5,402 bases of DNA from Betaproteobacteria bacterium (lineage in GTDB: Bacteria > Pseudomonadota > Gammaproteobacteria > Burkholderiales > SG8-41): positions 1 to 5,402 of the forward strand of contig JANXSE010000419.1 of the NCBI GenBank assembly GCA_025356695.1, read 5' to 3'. Below are positions 1 to 5,402 of the stretch, in pieces. The translations under genes were made by a program, and so were the position numbers. The notes beneath the pieces were generated by a model that ran no database searches, was not told where the DNA came from, and saw nothing but the letters and a program-made list of their open reading frames with translations. Position 1 is the first letter of the stretch, and each line of letters begins with the position of its first letter.

Positions 1-1086
1 GTGCTCGATTTCGAACCGATGTCGAGTCCGCCGACGCACGCTGTGTCGCCGACGGTGCCAGTGGCATTGGCGCTGGCAGAAGCGCACGGTGGCAGCGGCC
101 GCGATGTAATCACCGCCTGCGCAAAGGGTTTCGAGATTCAGGGCCGCATACTGGCCGCGGCGAAACCGGCGCGCGGTGCATTGCCGTTTCATTCGCCGGG
201 CGTGATGGGGCCGATGGGTTCGGCGGTCGCCGCCGCGCATATGTTGAAGCTCGATCCGGCGCAATTCGCCAACGCGCTGGGCATGGCGTCGTCGCGTTGC
301 GCCGGTCTGCCGGCGAATTCCGGTTCAATGGTGAAATGCACGCACTGCGGCAATGCGGCGGCGGCCGGTCTCGAAGCGGCACTGCTCGCCGCGCGCGGTT
401 TTACCGCCAACCCCGGCATCTTCGAAGCGAAGCACGGTTATGTGCAAACATTTTTTGCGCAACGCTTCGACTATGACGTGTTGTTTGAATTCGGCAAGCC
501 GTGGCGCTGTGTCGATCCGGGCATGGCGATCAAGTTCTATCCGTCGAAATATCCGACGCATTTCGCGATCACCGCGGCAATCGAAGCGCGCAAAACCATC
601 AAAGACGTGGCTCAGATCAAAAGCGTGCGCATCGTCTCGCCCGAAATCCTCGACGCCAATCGCCCGCATCCGCGCGTCGGCCTTGAAGGAAAATTCAGCA
701 TACAGTATGCCGCCGCCGCCGGGCTGCTCGACGGCAGTGTCGGTATTCAGACCTTCAGCGACGAGCGGCGCTTCACCGCTGATATGGTGAGCCTGCTCGA
801 CAAGATCACGCTCGAATTCGACCCGAACATTCCGCCCGACACACGCAATATGCACATCGCGGTGGAGGTCACGCTCGCCGACGGCAGTGTGCACAAAGGC
901 ATTTGCCGCAAACCGCCCGGCACCTGGGGTGAGGTCGTTGATGCCGCGCAACACCGCGCGAAAATCCGCGATTGCCTCTCCGTGCGCTTCGATGCGGCGA
1001 AGATCGATCGTGTGATTGAGTCGTTCGAAAATCTCGAGCGGCTCAATGCGCGGCAGCTTAAGGAGTTGCTCGCGCTACTGGCTTAG
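1..1086 (+). CDS. MmgE/PrpD family protein, 5'-truncated by window edge
   Basis: The 361 visible residues match the MmgE/PrpD family, which includes 2-methylcitrate dehydratase, cis-aconitate decarboxylase and many uncharacterised proteins encoded near catabolic genes. Visible family features are the all-helical N-terminal part (THAVSPTVPVALALAEAHGG near residue 12, then the AKGFEIQGRI segment), a glycine-rich HSPGVMGPMGSAVAAA stretch at 64-79, the KFYPSKYPTHFAI segment at 178-190 (family pattern K-x-YP followed by H-x-AI), and KFSIQYAAAAGLLDG at 231-245 opening the C-terminal domain. Full-length members are about 450-480 residues, so roughly 90 N-terminal residues lie upstream. The GTG at base 1 is therefore probably not the real start. 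Members are cytoplasmic. The substrate cannot be read from the sequence, and the family name should not be taken as proof of methylcitrate dehydration. The stop is TAG at 1084-1086 and overlaps the convergent neighbour's stop. Family assignment is confident; the reaction is unknown. Confidence 0.93.
   Translation: MLDFEPMSSPPTHAVSPTVPVALALAEAHGGSGRDVITACAKGFEIQGRILAAAKPARGALPFHSPGVMGPMGSAVAAAHMLKLDPAQFANALGMASSRCAGLPANSGSMVKCTHCGNAAAAGLEAALLAARGFTANPGIFEAKHGYVQTFFAQRFDYDVLFEFGKPWRCVDPGMAIKFYPSKYPTHFAITAAIEARKTIKDVAQIKSVRIVSPEILDANRPHPRVGLEGKFSIQYAAAAGLLDGSVGIQTFSDERRFTADMVSLLDKITLEFDPNIPPDTRNMHIAVEVTLADGSVHKGICRKPPGTWGEVVDAAQHRAKIRDCLSVRFDAAKIDRVIESFENLERLNARQLKELLALLA
1083..1086. other. Convergent stop-codon overlap (TTAG)
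   Basis: The four bases TTAG contain both stop codons: TAG at 1084-1086 ends the MmgE/PrpD gene on the plus strand, and TTA at 1083-1085 read in reverse (TAA) ends the methyltransferase gene. No hairpin with a T-run was seen around the junction, so transcripts from either side probably run into the opposite gene unless Rho acts. Confidence 0.9.
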
Positions 1087-2393
1087 GTGAGCGGCGGAAG
1101 CGTGACCGCACGGTGCTGCAGCAGCAGGCGGTCGATCGCCGTCAGAAATTCGTAGAAAGGCTGAAAATCGCCGAAAAGCTGCTCGTCGTCCGGCGCGGCC
1201 GCTGGAACTTCCTGCCGCACCAGGGCGAAAATCTCGCCGAAGCTGCGCTTACCGTCGAGATGGTCAAGGATGCGGGCGCCGAATTTCCCGGGGTCGATAT
1301 TGATCTTGATTCCCGTGTGCGAATGATTGAGCACGAACGGCGACGAACCATTATGCCTCACCAGCGCGGCAAGATCGCGGCCGCTGACCGGTTCATGAAA
1401 CAGGAAGGGCACGTAGTCCGGGTCGCCATAGGGCGCACGCCTGTCCGACGTGCGCGTCGCATAAAACGAATGTGTAATCAGGTTGCCGCTGAGTAATTCC
1501 GCGATCGCATATTGCTGTCTTGGCGGCAGTTGCTGCGTGAGATCGCCTAGGCCCGGCTGTGGCGTGCCGGTCATCAATTGCGGCAAATATGCTGCGCGCC
1601 CGCGGCCAACGTCGGTCAGTTCGAGATGCAATCCATGCGTGTCACCCAGCCATGCATACAGTTCTTCAACCGTATAAGCGCGATCCTGCGGGTGCAGCAG
1701 TAGATCGTAGAGGCCGGAATCCCCGAGGTTCTGATGGTCAAGATATAAATCAGCTTCGCCGCGCTTGAACCAGTTGGACGCCGGCATATTTGCCAGAACG
1801 AGCCGCGTATTGGCGATTTTACGTTGCGTGTCTGTTTCGTTCTGATTGATCAACCGCAGCAGCGATTGCAACTGATAGACGCCGGTCCTTCCGTACTGCG
1901 CGTAAACCATGATGCCCAGCGCGCCGCCGTTTTTCAGCACACTCAACAGCGCGCGCAGGCCGGCATCGGGGTCGGCGAGATGGTGCAGTACGCCGCTGCA
2001 GTTGATGTAGTCGAATTTATCGAGTCCGAGCGCAGGCAGTCCCAGCAACGATTCGTGAATCCAGTGGATATTGTCGAGCCCGCGTACTTGCGCGCGCCGG
2101 CGTGCGATGTCTATGCTTGTCCGGCTGAGATCCAGATGGACGATTTCGGCGTCCGTATGACGCAGTTGCTCTGCCATGAAGATGGTTGCGTCGCCGGTTC
2201 CGCCGCCGGCAATCAGCACGCGGAAACGGCCGCGGAATTCCTGTTTCCCGACGAAGCAATAGTGGTTGATCATCTGCAGCTCGTCGAGCCACGTTCTGAT
2301 CAGGCGGTTTTGCTCTTCGCGTGGTTCGCGCGGCGGATAGGGCAATTCTTCGTACTGCAGGCGGACGTCTGGAATATGGTCAGAGAGGCTCAT
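1083..2393 (-). CDS. Class I SAM-dependent methyltransferase with PqqD-like C-terminal region
   Basis: 436 residues from the ATG at 2393-2391 to TAA at 1085-1083. Residues 57-165 form a Rossmann-type methyltransferase domain: motif I RVLIAGGGTGDA (58-69), the acidic residue closing strand 2 in EIVHLDLS (D88), and FDYINCSGVLHHL (127-139) with the methyltransferase-typical LHHL. A conserved-looking middle region follows (YGRTGVYQLQ, NWFKRGEADLYLDH, HPQDRAYTVEELYAWL). The last 90 or so residues hold GIKINIDPGKFGARILDHLDGKRSFGEI, which resembles PqqD-like or methyltransferase-regulatory winged-helix segments (hydrophobic-LxxLDGxRsxxEI). The methyl acceptor cannot be identified. The frame is open for another 64 codons to 2585, but that extension runs into the upstream gene, is compositionally unlike the protein, and MSLSDHIPDVRLQYEELPYP looks like a natural N-terminus. 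The ribosome-binding site at this start is weak. No transmembrane segments are seen, so it is probably cytoplasmic. It is separated by 139 bp from the next gene upstream and likely has its own promoter. Confidence 0.9.
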   Translation of the reverse strand: MSLSDHIPDVRLQYEELPYPPREPREEQNRLIRTWLDELQMINHYCFVGKQEFRGRFRVLIAGGGTGDATIFMAEQLRHTDAEIVHLDLSRTSIDIARRRAQVRGLDNIHWIHESLLGLPALGLDKFDYINCSGVLHHLADPDAGLRALLSVLKNGGALGIMVYAQYGRTGVYQLQSLLRLINQNETDTQRKIANTRLVLANMPASNWFKRGEADLYLDHQNLGDSGLYDLLLHPQDRAYTVEELYAWLGDTHGLHLELTDVGRGRAAYLPQLMTGTPQPGLGDLTQQLPPRQQYAIAELLSGNLITHSFYATRTSDRRAPYGDPDYVPFLFHEPVSGRDLAALVRHNGSSPFVLNHSHTGIKINIDPGKFGARILDHLDGKRSFGEIFALVRQEVPAAAPDDEQLFGDFQPFYEFLTAIDRLLLQHRAVTLPPLT

Positions 2394-2427
2394 CAGGGGC
2401 GGACCGATCGGGCGATGACATGGCAAC

Positions 2428-2456
2428 GGTATAAACCGCACGAGTGTATCGCGCAA
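2428..2456 (-). promoter_or_regulatory. Candidate promoter of the methyltransferase gene
   Basis: On the minus strand a TTGCGC hexamer (2456-2451) and a TATACC hexamer (2433-2428) are separated by 17 bases, matching sigma-70 consensus at 3/6 and 4/6 positions. Transcription would begin near 2421, about 28 bases before the ATG. The match is weak and rests on spacing and position only. Confidence 0.3.
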
Positions 2457-2483
2457 CCTTGCTCCGGGTAAGTGCCCCCCGCA

Positions 2484-2501
2484 ACAATTGTGCACAATTG
2501 T
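2484..2501. promoter_or_regulatory. 18-bp perfect palindrome, candidate operator
   Basis: ACAATTGTGCACAATTGT is identical to its own reverse complement. It consists of two copies of the self-palindromic octamer ACAATTGT separated by GC, so it is at once an inverted and a direct repeat. Two further base pairs (GC/GC at 2481-2482 and 2503-2504) continue the dyad after one mismatched pair. It lies between the stop of the membrane-protein gene and the methyltransferase start, roughly 60-80 bases upstream of the inferred methyltransferase transcription start, where an activator or repressor site would be plausible. It is A+T-rich and lacks a following T-run, so a terminator role is unlikely. The binding protein is unknown. 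Confidence 0.5.
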
Positions 2502-2510
2502 CGCAGGGAC

Positions 2511-2526
2511 GGCCCCGGCCGGGACC
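2511..2526 (-). other. G+C-rich hairpin after the membrane-protein gene
   Basis: The sequence GGCCCCGGCCGGGACC folds, as minus-strand RNA, into a six-pair stem (one G-U pair) with a GGCC loop, starting seven bases past the stop codon of the membrane-protein gene. There is no U-tract after it, so it is not a canonical intrinsic terminator. It might stabilise the 3' end or stall polymerase. This is a modest structure in a G+C-rich context. Confidence 0.3.
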
Positions 2527-2532
2527 CGGACT

Positions 2533-2745
2533 CTACTTGCGTTGGATTTCGATATTTTCCCGCGTGCCGCTGCGTGAGACGGCAAACATGATGCCCAGTC
2601 CGATTGCGATCACAACACCGATCACCGCCCATGTCGTGCCGATGCTGGCGAGAATCCCTGCGCTGCCACAGCGCTGCCACAGCGCGGCCAGAACGCCGCA
2701 TATTAAAACGATAAAACCGAAAAGATGGAGTCCGGTAAATTTCAT
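2533..2745 (-). CDS. Small two-helix membrane protein
   Basis: 70 residues from ATG at 2745-2743 to TAG at 2535-2533. It has two hydrophobic segments, residues about 4-24 (TGLHLFGFIVLICGVLAALW) and 38-56 (TWAVIGVVIAIGLGIMFAV), joined by a short loop rich in Gly and Ser, and ends in a charged tail SRSGTRENIEIQRK. This predicts a hairpin inner-membrane protein. I recognise the general type of small uncharacterised membrane protein but no function. The frame extends 21 codons further upstream to 2808, inside the SDR frame, but MKFTGLHLF is the better start: it leads straight into the first helix and has a GGA about 8 bases upstream. The ATG overlaps the stop of the truncated SDR frame as ATGA, which suggests translational coupling or chance created by the SDR deletion. 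The loop contains an 11-bp tandem duplication. Confidence 0.68.
   Translation of the reverse strand: MKFTGLHLFGFIVLICGVLAALWQRCGSAGILASIGTTWAVIGVVIAIGLGIMFAVSRSGTRENIEIQRK
2661..2682. repeat. Perfect 11-bp tandem duplication
   Basis: CGCTGCCACAG occurs twice in immediate succession (2661-2671 and 2672-2682), inside the loop-coding part of the small membrane-protein gene. Because 11 is not a multiple of three, the two copies are read in different frames (minus strand: LWQR then CGSA). Confidence 0.9.
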
Positions 2746-3305
2746 GTCGACGTTCCAGAAAATCCAACAAGCGCGGAGAACCAGTGCGCAGAACTTCTGT
2801 TCCCGCATATAAACGCATGGGCCTCGGGATTGTCGGTGCGGGAGTGCACATAGTCAGGCCGCCGTCTCCCTGCCCTGCCGGCGACCGGTTGGGTTGCCAG
2901 CGTGGTTGAAATGCTGACGACGTGGCCCTGTTTCTGTTTCAGCATGTGGCGGACAACCGCTTGTGTTACGTAAAAGAAGCCGTCGGCGTTGGTCGCCATG
3001 GTGGCGCGGTATTGTTCTTCGCCATATTCGTGAAAATTGCCGGGCGTAAAGATGCCGGCGTTATTGACCAGCAGATCGATGCGTCCGGTTTTATTCATTG
3101 CAACTTCGGCAAGCTTTGCGCCGGTCGCCTTATCGGCCACATCGCCGTCGACGAGAAAACACTGATCACTTGCTTTGAGCACTTTGGCGGCGGCGAGATT
3201 GCGCGAGCCGGCCACCACGCGGTAATTTTTTGCCAGCAATGTTTTTACAATGCCCAGGCCGATGCCGCTGGAGGCGCCGGTAACGATGGCTGTTTTTTGT
3301 GACAT
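2742..3305 (-). pseudogene. Short-chain dehydrogenase/reductase, C-terminal half lost
   Basis: The 187-codon frame starts at ATG 3305-3303, with AAGGA (3315-3311) five bases upstream. It encodes a convincing SDR N-terminal half: the cofactor-binding TGASSGIG (residues 10-17) after a beta strand, the D-V pair in VDGDVAD (53-59), NNAG (81-84), and the strand leading to the catalytic serine region GHVVSISTT (127-135). SDRs use NAD(P)H to reduce or oxidise carbonyl or alcohol groups. Similarity appears to stop after TQPVAG (about residue 143, base 2877). The next residues are Arg-rich and unlike an SDR, there is no YxxxK-type catalytic segment, and the frame ends about 60 residues short of the usual 245-250. 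None of the three minus-strand frames downstream restores the fold, so an internal deletion fits better than a single frameshift. A short PEAHAF (160-165) may be a remnant of the C-terminal part. The polypeptide is unlikely to be an active enzyme. It is divergent to the HxlR regulator, its probable former controller. Confidence 0.75.
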
Positions 3306-3428
3306 GACTATCCTTGTTGTTAAATTGATCGAATTAGCCTGAATACAAAACTGCTGCTTCAGGCGGTGCGGAGAATAGGTCTATAATTACCGGTATACAA
3401 GTACGCACCTTTTGGTAACAATTGGAAA
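3306..3428. promoter_or_regulatory. Divergent SDR/HxlR control region
   Basis: This 123-bp, relatively A+T-rich spacer must carry promoters for both divergent genes. On the plus strand a perfect TATAAT (3382-3387) would start transcription near 3394, about 35 bases before the HxlR ATG; its -35 box is poor (TTCAGG, 3358-3363). On the minus strand TTGTAT (3401-3396) and TATTCT (3378-3373) are 17 bases apart and could serve the SDR gene. The two putative promoters therefore overlap, so one bound regulator could control both. The overlap holds the imperfect dyad at 3392-3405. Confidence 0.6.
3392..3405. promoter_or_regulatory. Candidate HxlR operator
   Basis: GGTATACAAGTACG has inverted arms GGTA and TACg around a six-base spacer (GGTA-N6-TAC), an arrangement suited to a dimeric winged-helix regulator. 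It covers the inferred HxlR transcription start and the -35 box of the candidate SDR promoter, so binding could give autorepression and SDR control. The assignment is by position and symmetry. Confidence 0.4.
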
Positions 3429-3788
3429 ATGACTGGTAAAAAAGCAAATTTGTTCAACCCCGAATGCCCTTCGCGCGACGTGCTCGAACTGATCGGCGGC
3501 AAATGGAGCATGTTGATTTTGTGCGTGTTGTACGACAGCAAGACGCGCACGGGCGAACTCAAACGCACCGTGCGCGGCATTTCGCAAAAAATGCTGACGC
3601 AGACGCTGCGCGAAATGGAAAAAAACGGCCTTGTTAAACGCATCAGCTATCCTGAAGTGCCGCCGCGGGTCGAGTACGAATTGACGGCGCTCGGACATTC
3701 CCTCGCCGGACTGGTGGTTAAAATGGAGCAGTGGATCGTCGAGAATTTTCCCGACATTCTCAAAATGAGAAAACGCGCGGCGCGTTAG
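3429..3788 (+). CDS. HxlR-family transcriptional regulator
   Basis: 119 residues, the usual length for this MarR-related winged-helix family of dimeric DNA-binding regulators. Visible features are the N-terminal CPSRDVLELIGGKWSMLIL (13-31; family pattern C-P-x3-hydrophobic-x3-G-G-KW), the helix-turn-helix with ISQKMLTQTLREMEKNGLVKR (51-71), and the wing YPEVPPRVEYELTALG (74-89). A C-terminal helix follows that normally forms the dimer interface. Cys13 sits where several family members (for example YodB and HypR) carry a redox- or electrophile-sensing cysteine, so sensing of quinones, aldehydes or disulfide stress is possible but inferred. No alternative in-frame start exists before a TAA at 3384-3386, so the ATG at 3429 is secure, although its GGAAA is unusually close. 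It is divergent from the broken SDR gene, whose control was its likely role along with autoregulation. The metallopeptidase starts 49 bases downstream. Confidence 0.93.
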   Translation: MTGKKANLFNPECPSRDVLELIGGKWSMLILCVLYDSKTRTGELKRTVRGISQKMLTQTLREMEKNGLVKRISYPEVPPRVEYELTALGHSLAGLVVKMEQWIVENFPDILKMRKRAAR

Positions 3789-3837
3789 CGCGGGCCGGCG
3801 GATATTTCCTACTCACTGCCAATACAGAAAGTTCCGG

Positions 3838-4716
3838 ATGCGTCTTGACGACGAGCGTGAAAGCGACAATGTAGAAGACATGCGTGGCAGCGGCGGCGGT
3901 GGTTTCCTGCCGCTGGGCCGCGGCTTGAGCGTCGGTGCGATACTCGTTGCACTTGCCGGTTCCTATTTCTTCAACATCGATCCCGGCATGATCCTCGCGC
4001 TGTTGCAGGGCGATGCTTCGGTTGCGATGGCGCCGCGCGAATCCGGACAACCGGCGCAGCATGCGCCGGCCGGCGACGCCAAAACCGTATTCGTCTCGCG
4101 CGTGCTCGCCTCGACGGAAGACGCCTGGGGCGAACTCTTCAGCGCCTCCGGCGGCCGTTACCCGCCGCCCAAGCTGGTGTTGTTCAGCGGCTCGTTTCCG
4201 ACCGCCTGCGGCATGGGGCAATCGGCTGCGGGTCCGTTCTATTGCCCGGGCGACCGCAAAGTCTATATCGACCTGCAGTTTTATCAATTGATGCGCGATC
4301 GTTTTAAAGTCACCGGCGATTTCGCGCAGGCTTACGTGATTGCGCATGAGGTCGGCCATCACGTGCAGAACCTGCTCGGCATCAGCGAACAGGTCGAAAG
4401 CCGGCGCGGCCGTGTTTCGAATACTGAATACAACCGGCTGTCGGTGAGACTGGAACTGCAGGCCGATTGTTTCGCCGGCATCTGGGCGAACCTCACGGAG
4501 CGCAGCAAACACTTTCTCGATCCCGGCGACGTCGAGGGCGCGATGAAGGCGGCGACGGCGATCGGCGACGACGCGTTGCAGCAGCAGGCGCGTGGCCGCG
4601 TGGTGCCCGATTCATTCACGCATGGCACCTCGGCACAACGCGCGAGCTGGCTGCGCCGCGGCCTTGAGAGCGGCGACGTGAAATCCTGCGACACGTTTAA
4701 AGCGCGTGAATTATAA
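3838..4716 (+). CDS. ypfJ: YpfJ-like neutral zinc metallopeptidase, membrane-anchored
   Basis: 292 residues with the features of the YpfJ/putative neutral zinc metallopeptidase family (Zn_peptidase). The N-terminus carries the family signature RESDNVEDMRG (7-17), then a Gly-rich linker and one hydrophobic segment at about 27-48, predicting a signal anchor with the catalytic domain outside the cytoplasm. The zinc site is HEVGHH at 170-175 (His170, Glu171, His174), with ELQADCFAG (206-214) supplying the likely third ligand Glu207 in the gluzincin-like ExxxD arrangement. Upstream PTACGMGQSAAGPFYCPGD (121-139) holds two conserved cysteines, Cys124 and Cys136, that may pair. All expected catalytic residues are present and the length is normal, so it should be active; its substrate is unknown. 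The start is supported by the signature directly following it. The ribosome-binding site is weak. It is in the same direction as HxlR (49-bp gap) and the enolase-superfamily gene (34-bp gap), so co-transcription is possible. Confidence 0.93.
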   Translation: MRLDDERESDNVEDMRGSGGGGFLPLGRGLSVGAILVALAGSYFFNIDPGMILALLQGDASVAMAPRESGQPAQHAPAGDAKTVFVSRVLASTEDAWGELFSASGGRYPPPKLVLFSGSFPTACGMGQSAAGPFYCPGDRKVYIDLQFYQLMRDRFKVTGDFAQAYVIAHEVGHHVQNLLGISEQVESRRGRVSNTEYNRLSVRLELQADCFAGIWANLTERSKHFLDPGDVEGAMKAATAIGDDALQQQARGRVVPDSFTHGTSAQRASWLRRGLESGDVKSCDTFKAREL

Positions 4717-4750
4717 ACAGACGGCAATCGCCTGAACGAACGGACATCGC

Positions 4751-5402
4751 GTGAAAATTACCGAACTCAAAGCCGCTGTTGAACACATCAAACCCGCGCG
4801 CGCCACCGACGCCTATGCCGGGCAGGAGAGCCTGACTTTCCTGCGTTGTCGCGTGACGACCGATGAGGGCATAAGCGGCGAGGGCGTGACCGGGCGCTTT
4901 CTTGCCGACGAGGTGGCGCATCTGCTCAACGGCGGTATTGCTGCCGCGGCAAAGGGGGTCGATCCGCTCGACATCGAAGCGATTACCGTGCAGCTGGCGA
5001 AAAAATTCAATCCGCGCCAGTCCACCGGCGTGTTCGTGTCGGCGATGTCTGCGCTCGATCTGGCGCTATGGGATATCAAAGGCAAGGCACTGAAACTGCC
5101 GGTGGCCCGCTTGATTGGCGGCGCACGCACTGCGGTGCCGGCCTATGCAACCGTGGGACTGCCCGCGTATACGGAGGCGGAACTGGTTGCCGCCTGCCAG
5201 GTAGCGCTGGCAACAGGCTTTCGCGGCGCCAAAGTGTTGGTCGGCGCGGGCCGTACGCTGGATGAAGATGCGCAGCGCATACGCGCGGTACGCAGCGCGA
5301 TTGGTGCGGCACCCCTGATGCTCGACGCCAACTGCGCTTATACAGTGGCCGAAGCGAAGCGGCTTGCCGCACTGATCGCCGATTGCGACATCGCATTTTT
5401 TG
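4751..5402 (+). CDS. Mandelate racemase/muconate lactonizing enzyme family protein, 3'-truncated by window edge
   Basis: The first 217 residues of an enolase-superfamily enzyme, usually about 360-400 residues long. The N-terminal capping domain is recognisable (MKITELKAAVEHIK, then SLTFLRCRVTTDEGISGEGV at 27-46 and SAMSALDLALWDIKGKALKLPVARLIGG at 97-124, a family hallmark), followed by the start of the TIM-barrel. LMLDANCAYT (189-198) supplies the first metal ligand, Asp192, with Asn194. The strand that usually reads KxK in this group reads GAKVLVG (159-165), keeping Lys161 but placing Leu163 where the second lysine is expected. These enzymes abstract the proton next to a carboxylate using Mg2+ and act as racemases, lactonizing enzymes or sugar-acid dehydratases; the substrate here is unknown. 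The GTG start has GGA six bases upstream, and an in-frame TGA at 4733-4735 excludes earlier starts. Later in-frame ATG codons fall deep within the conserved domain. Confidence 0.93.
   Translation, partial: MKITELKAAVEHIKPARATDAYAGQESLTFLRCRVTTDEGISGEGVTGRFLADEVAHLLNGGIAAAAKGVDPLDIEAITVQLAKKFNPRQSTGVFVSAMSALDLALWDIKGKALKLPVARLIGGARTAVPAYATVGLPAYTEAELVAACQVALATGFRGAKVLVGAGRTLDEDAQRIRAVRSAIGAAPLMLDANCAYTVAEAKRLAALIADCDIAFF

Noticed and set aside
731..890. A 12-base repeat (CGACGGCAGTGT) occurring twice in the MmgE/PrpD gene.
   Set aside because: Both copies encode Asp-Gly-Ser-Val in separate conserved segments, so shared codon choice explains them.
325..954. 209-codon open frame on the minus strand inside the MmgE/PrpD gene.
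   Set aside because: It is antisense to clearly conserved coding sequence, and its composition follows codon shadowing in G+C-rich DNA, with no recognisable domain.
1824..2471. 215-codon plus-strand open frame antisense to the methyltransferase.
   Set aside because: It lies opposite the conserved methyltransferase motifs, has no recognisable domain, and is explained by G+C-rich third positions.
2394..2585. Upstream extension of the methyltransferase frame by 64 codons.
   Set aside because: It crosses the 18-bp palindrome and enters the membrane-protein gene, lacks conserved-looking sequence, and the internal ATG at 2393 opens a natural N-terminus.
2393..2851. 152-codon minus-strand frame spanning the membrane-protein gene.
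   Set aside because: It is rich in Arg, Cys and His, contains no domain, and competes with a frame having two clean hydrophobic helices.
3770..3800. Possible terminator hairpin at the end of the HxlR gene (GCGC-GTTA-GCGC).
   Set aside because: The stem is only four pairs, overlaps the stop codon and is not followed by a T-run.
3760..4512. 250-codon minus-strand open frame opposite the metallopeptidase.
   Set aside because: The plus-strand frame carries the HEVGHH zinc site and full family signature; the antisense protein is Arg/Ala-rich with no motif.
1..5402. Idea that the two edge genes (MmgE/PrpD and mandelate racemase family) form one catabolic cluster.
   Set aside because: They are separated by about 3.7 kb of unrelated genes on both strands, and neither substrate is known.

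Overview
The window (about 60% G+C by eye) looks like an ordinary chromosomal stretch from a Gram-negative proteobacterium, most likely a beta- or gammaproteobacterium. The evidence is protein character: an MmgE/PrpD protein, a YpfJ-type zinc metallopeptidase, an HxlR regulator facing an SDR gene, and a two-domain SAM methyltransferase that all read like proteobacterial family members. I cannot name a genus from sequence alone. I saw no RNA gene, phage gene, transposase or CRISPR array.

Layout. 1-1086 (+) is the 3' part of an MmgE/PrpD-family gene cut by the window edge. Its stop overlaps by 4 bp the stop of a convergent SAM-dependent methyltransferase gene (2393-1083, -). Upstream of the methyltransferase is a 139-bp spacer (2394-2532) holding an 18-bp perfect palindrome and a weak candidate promoter. 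Then come a 70-residue two-helix membrane protein (2745-2533, -) and, overlapping its start by ATGA, a short-chain dehydrogenase/reductase reading frame (3305-2742, -) that lost its C-terminal half. A divergent control region (3306-3428) separates the SDR from an HxlR-family regulator (3429-3788, +). It is followed on the same strand by a YpfJ-like neutral zinc metallopeptidase (3838-4716) and the 5' part of an enolase-superfamily (mandelate racemase/muconate lactonizing) enzyme (4751 to the window end).

How the pieces relate. HxlR regulators commonly sit divergent to, and control, an SDR or quinone-oxidoreductase gene, so the HxlR/SDR pair was probably one regulatory unit. Here the SDR is broken: it keeps the cofactor-binding half and loses the catalytic and C-terminal half, leaving the regulator without an intact local enzyme target. 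The two edge genes belong to families common in organic-acid and sugar-acid catabolism, but nothing in the window links them to each other. The points most worth a second look are the broken SDR with its start/stop coupling to the membrane protein, the perfect palindrome before the methyltransferase, the methyltransferase's PqqD-like tail, the 11-bp tandem duplication in the membrane protein, and the missing second lysine in the enolase-superfamily enzyme. I did not find evidence for a wholly new system.
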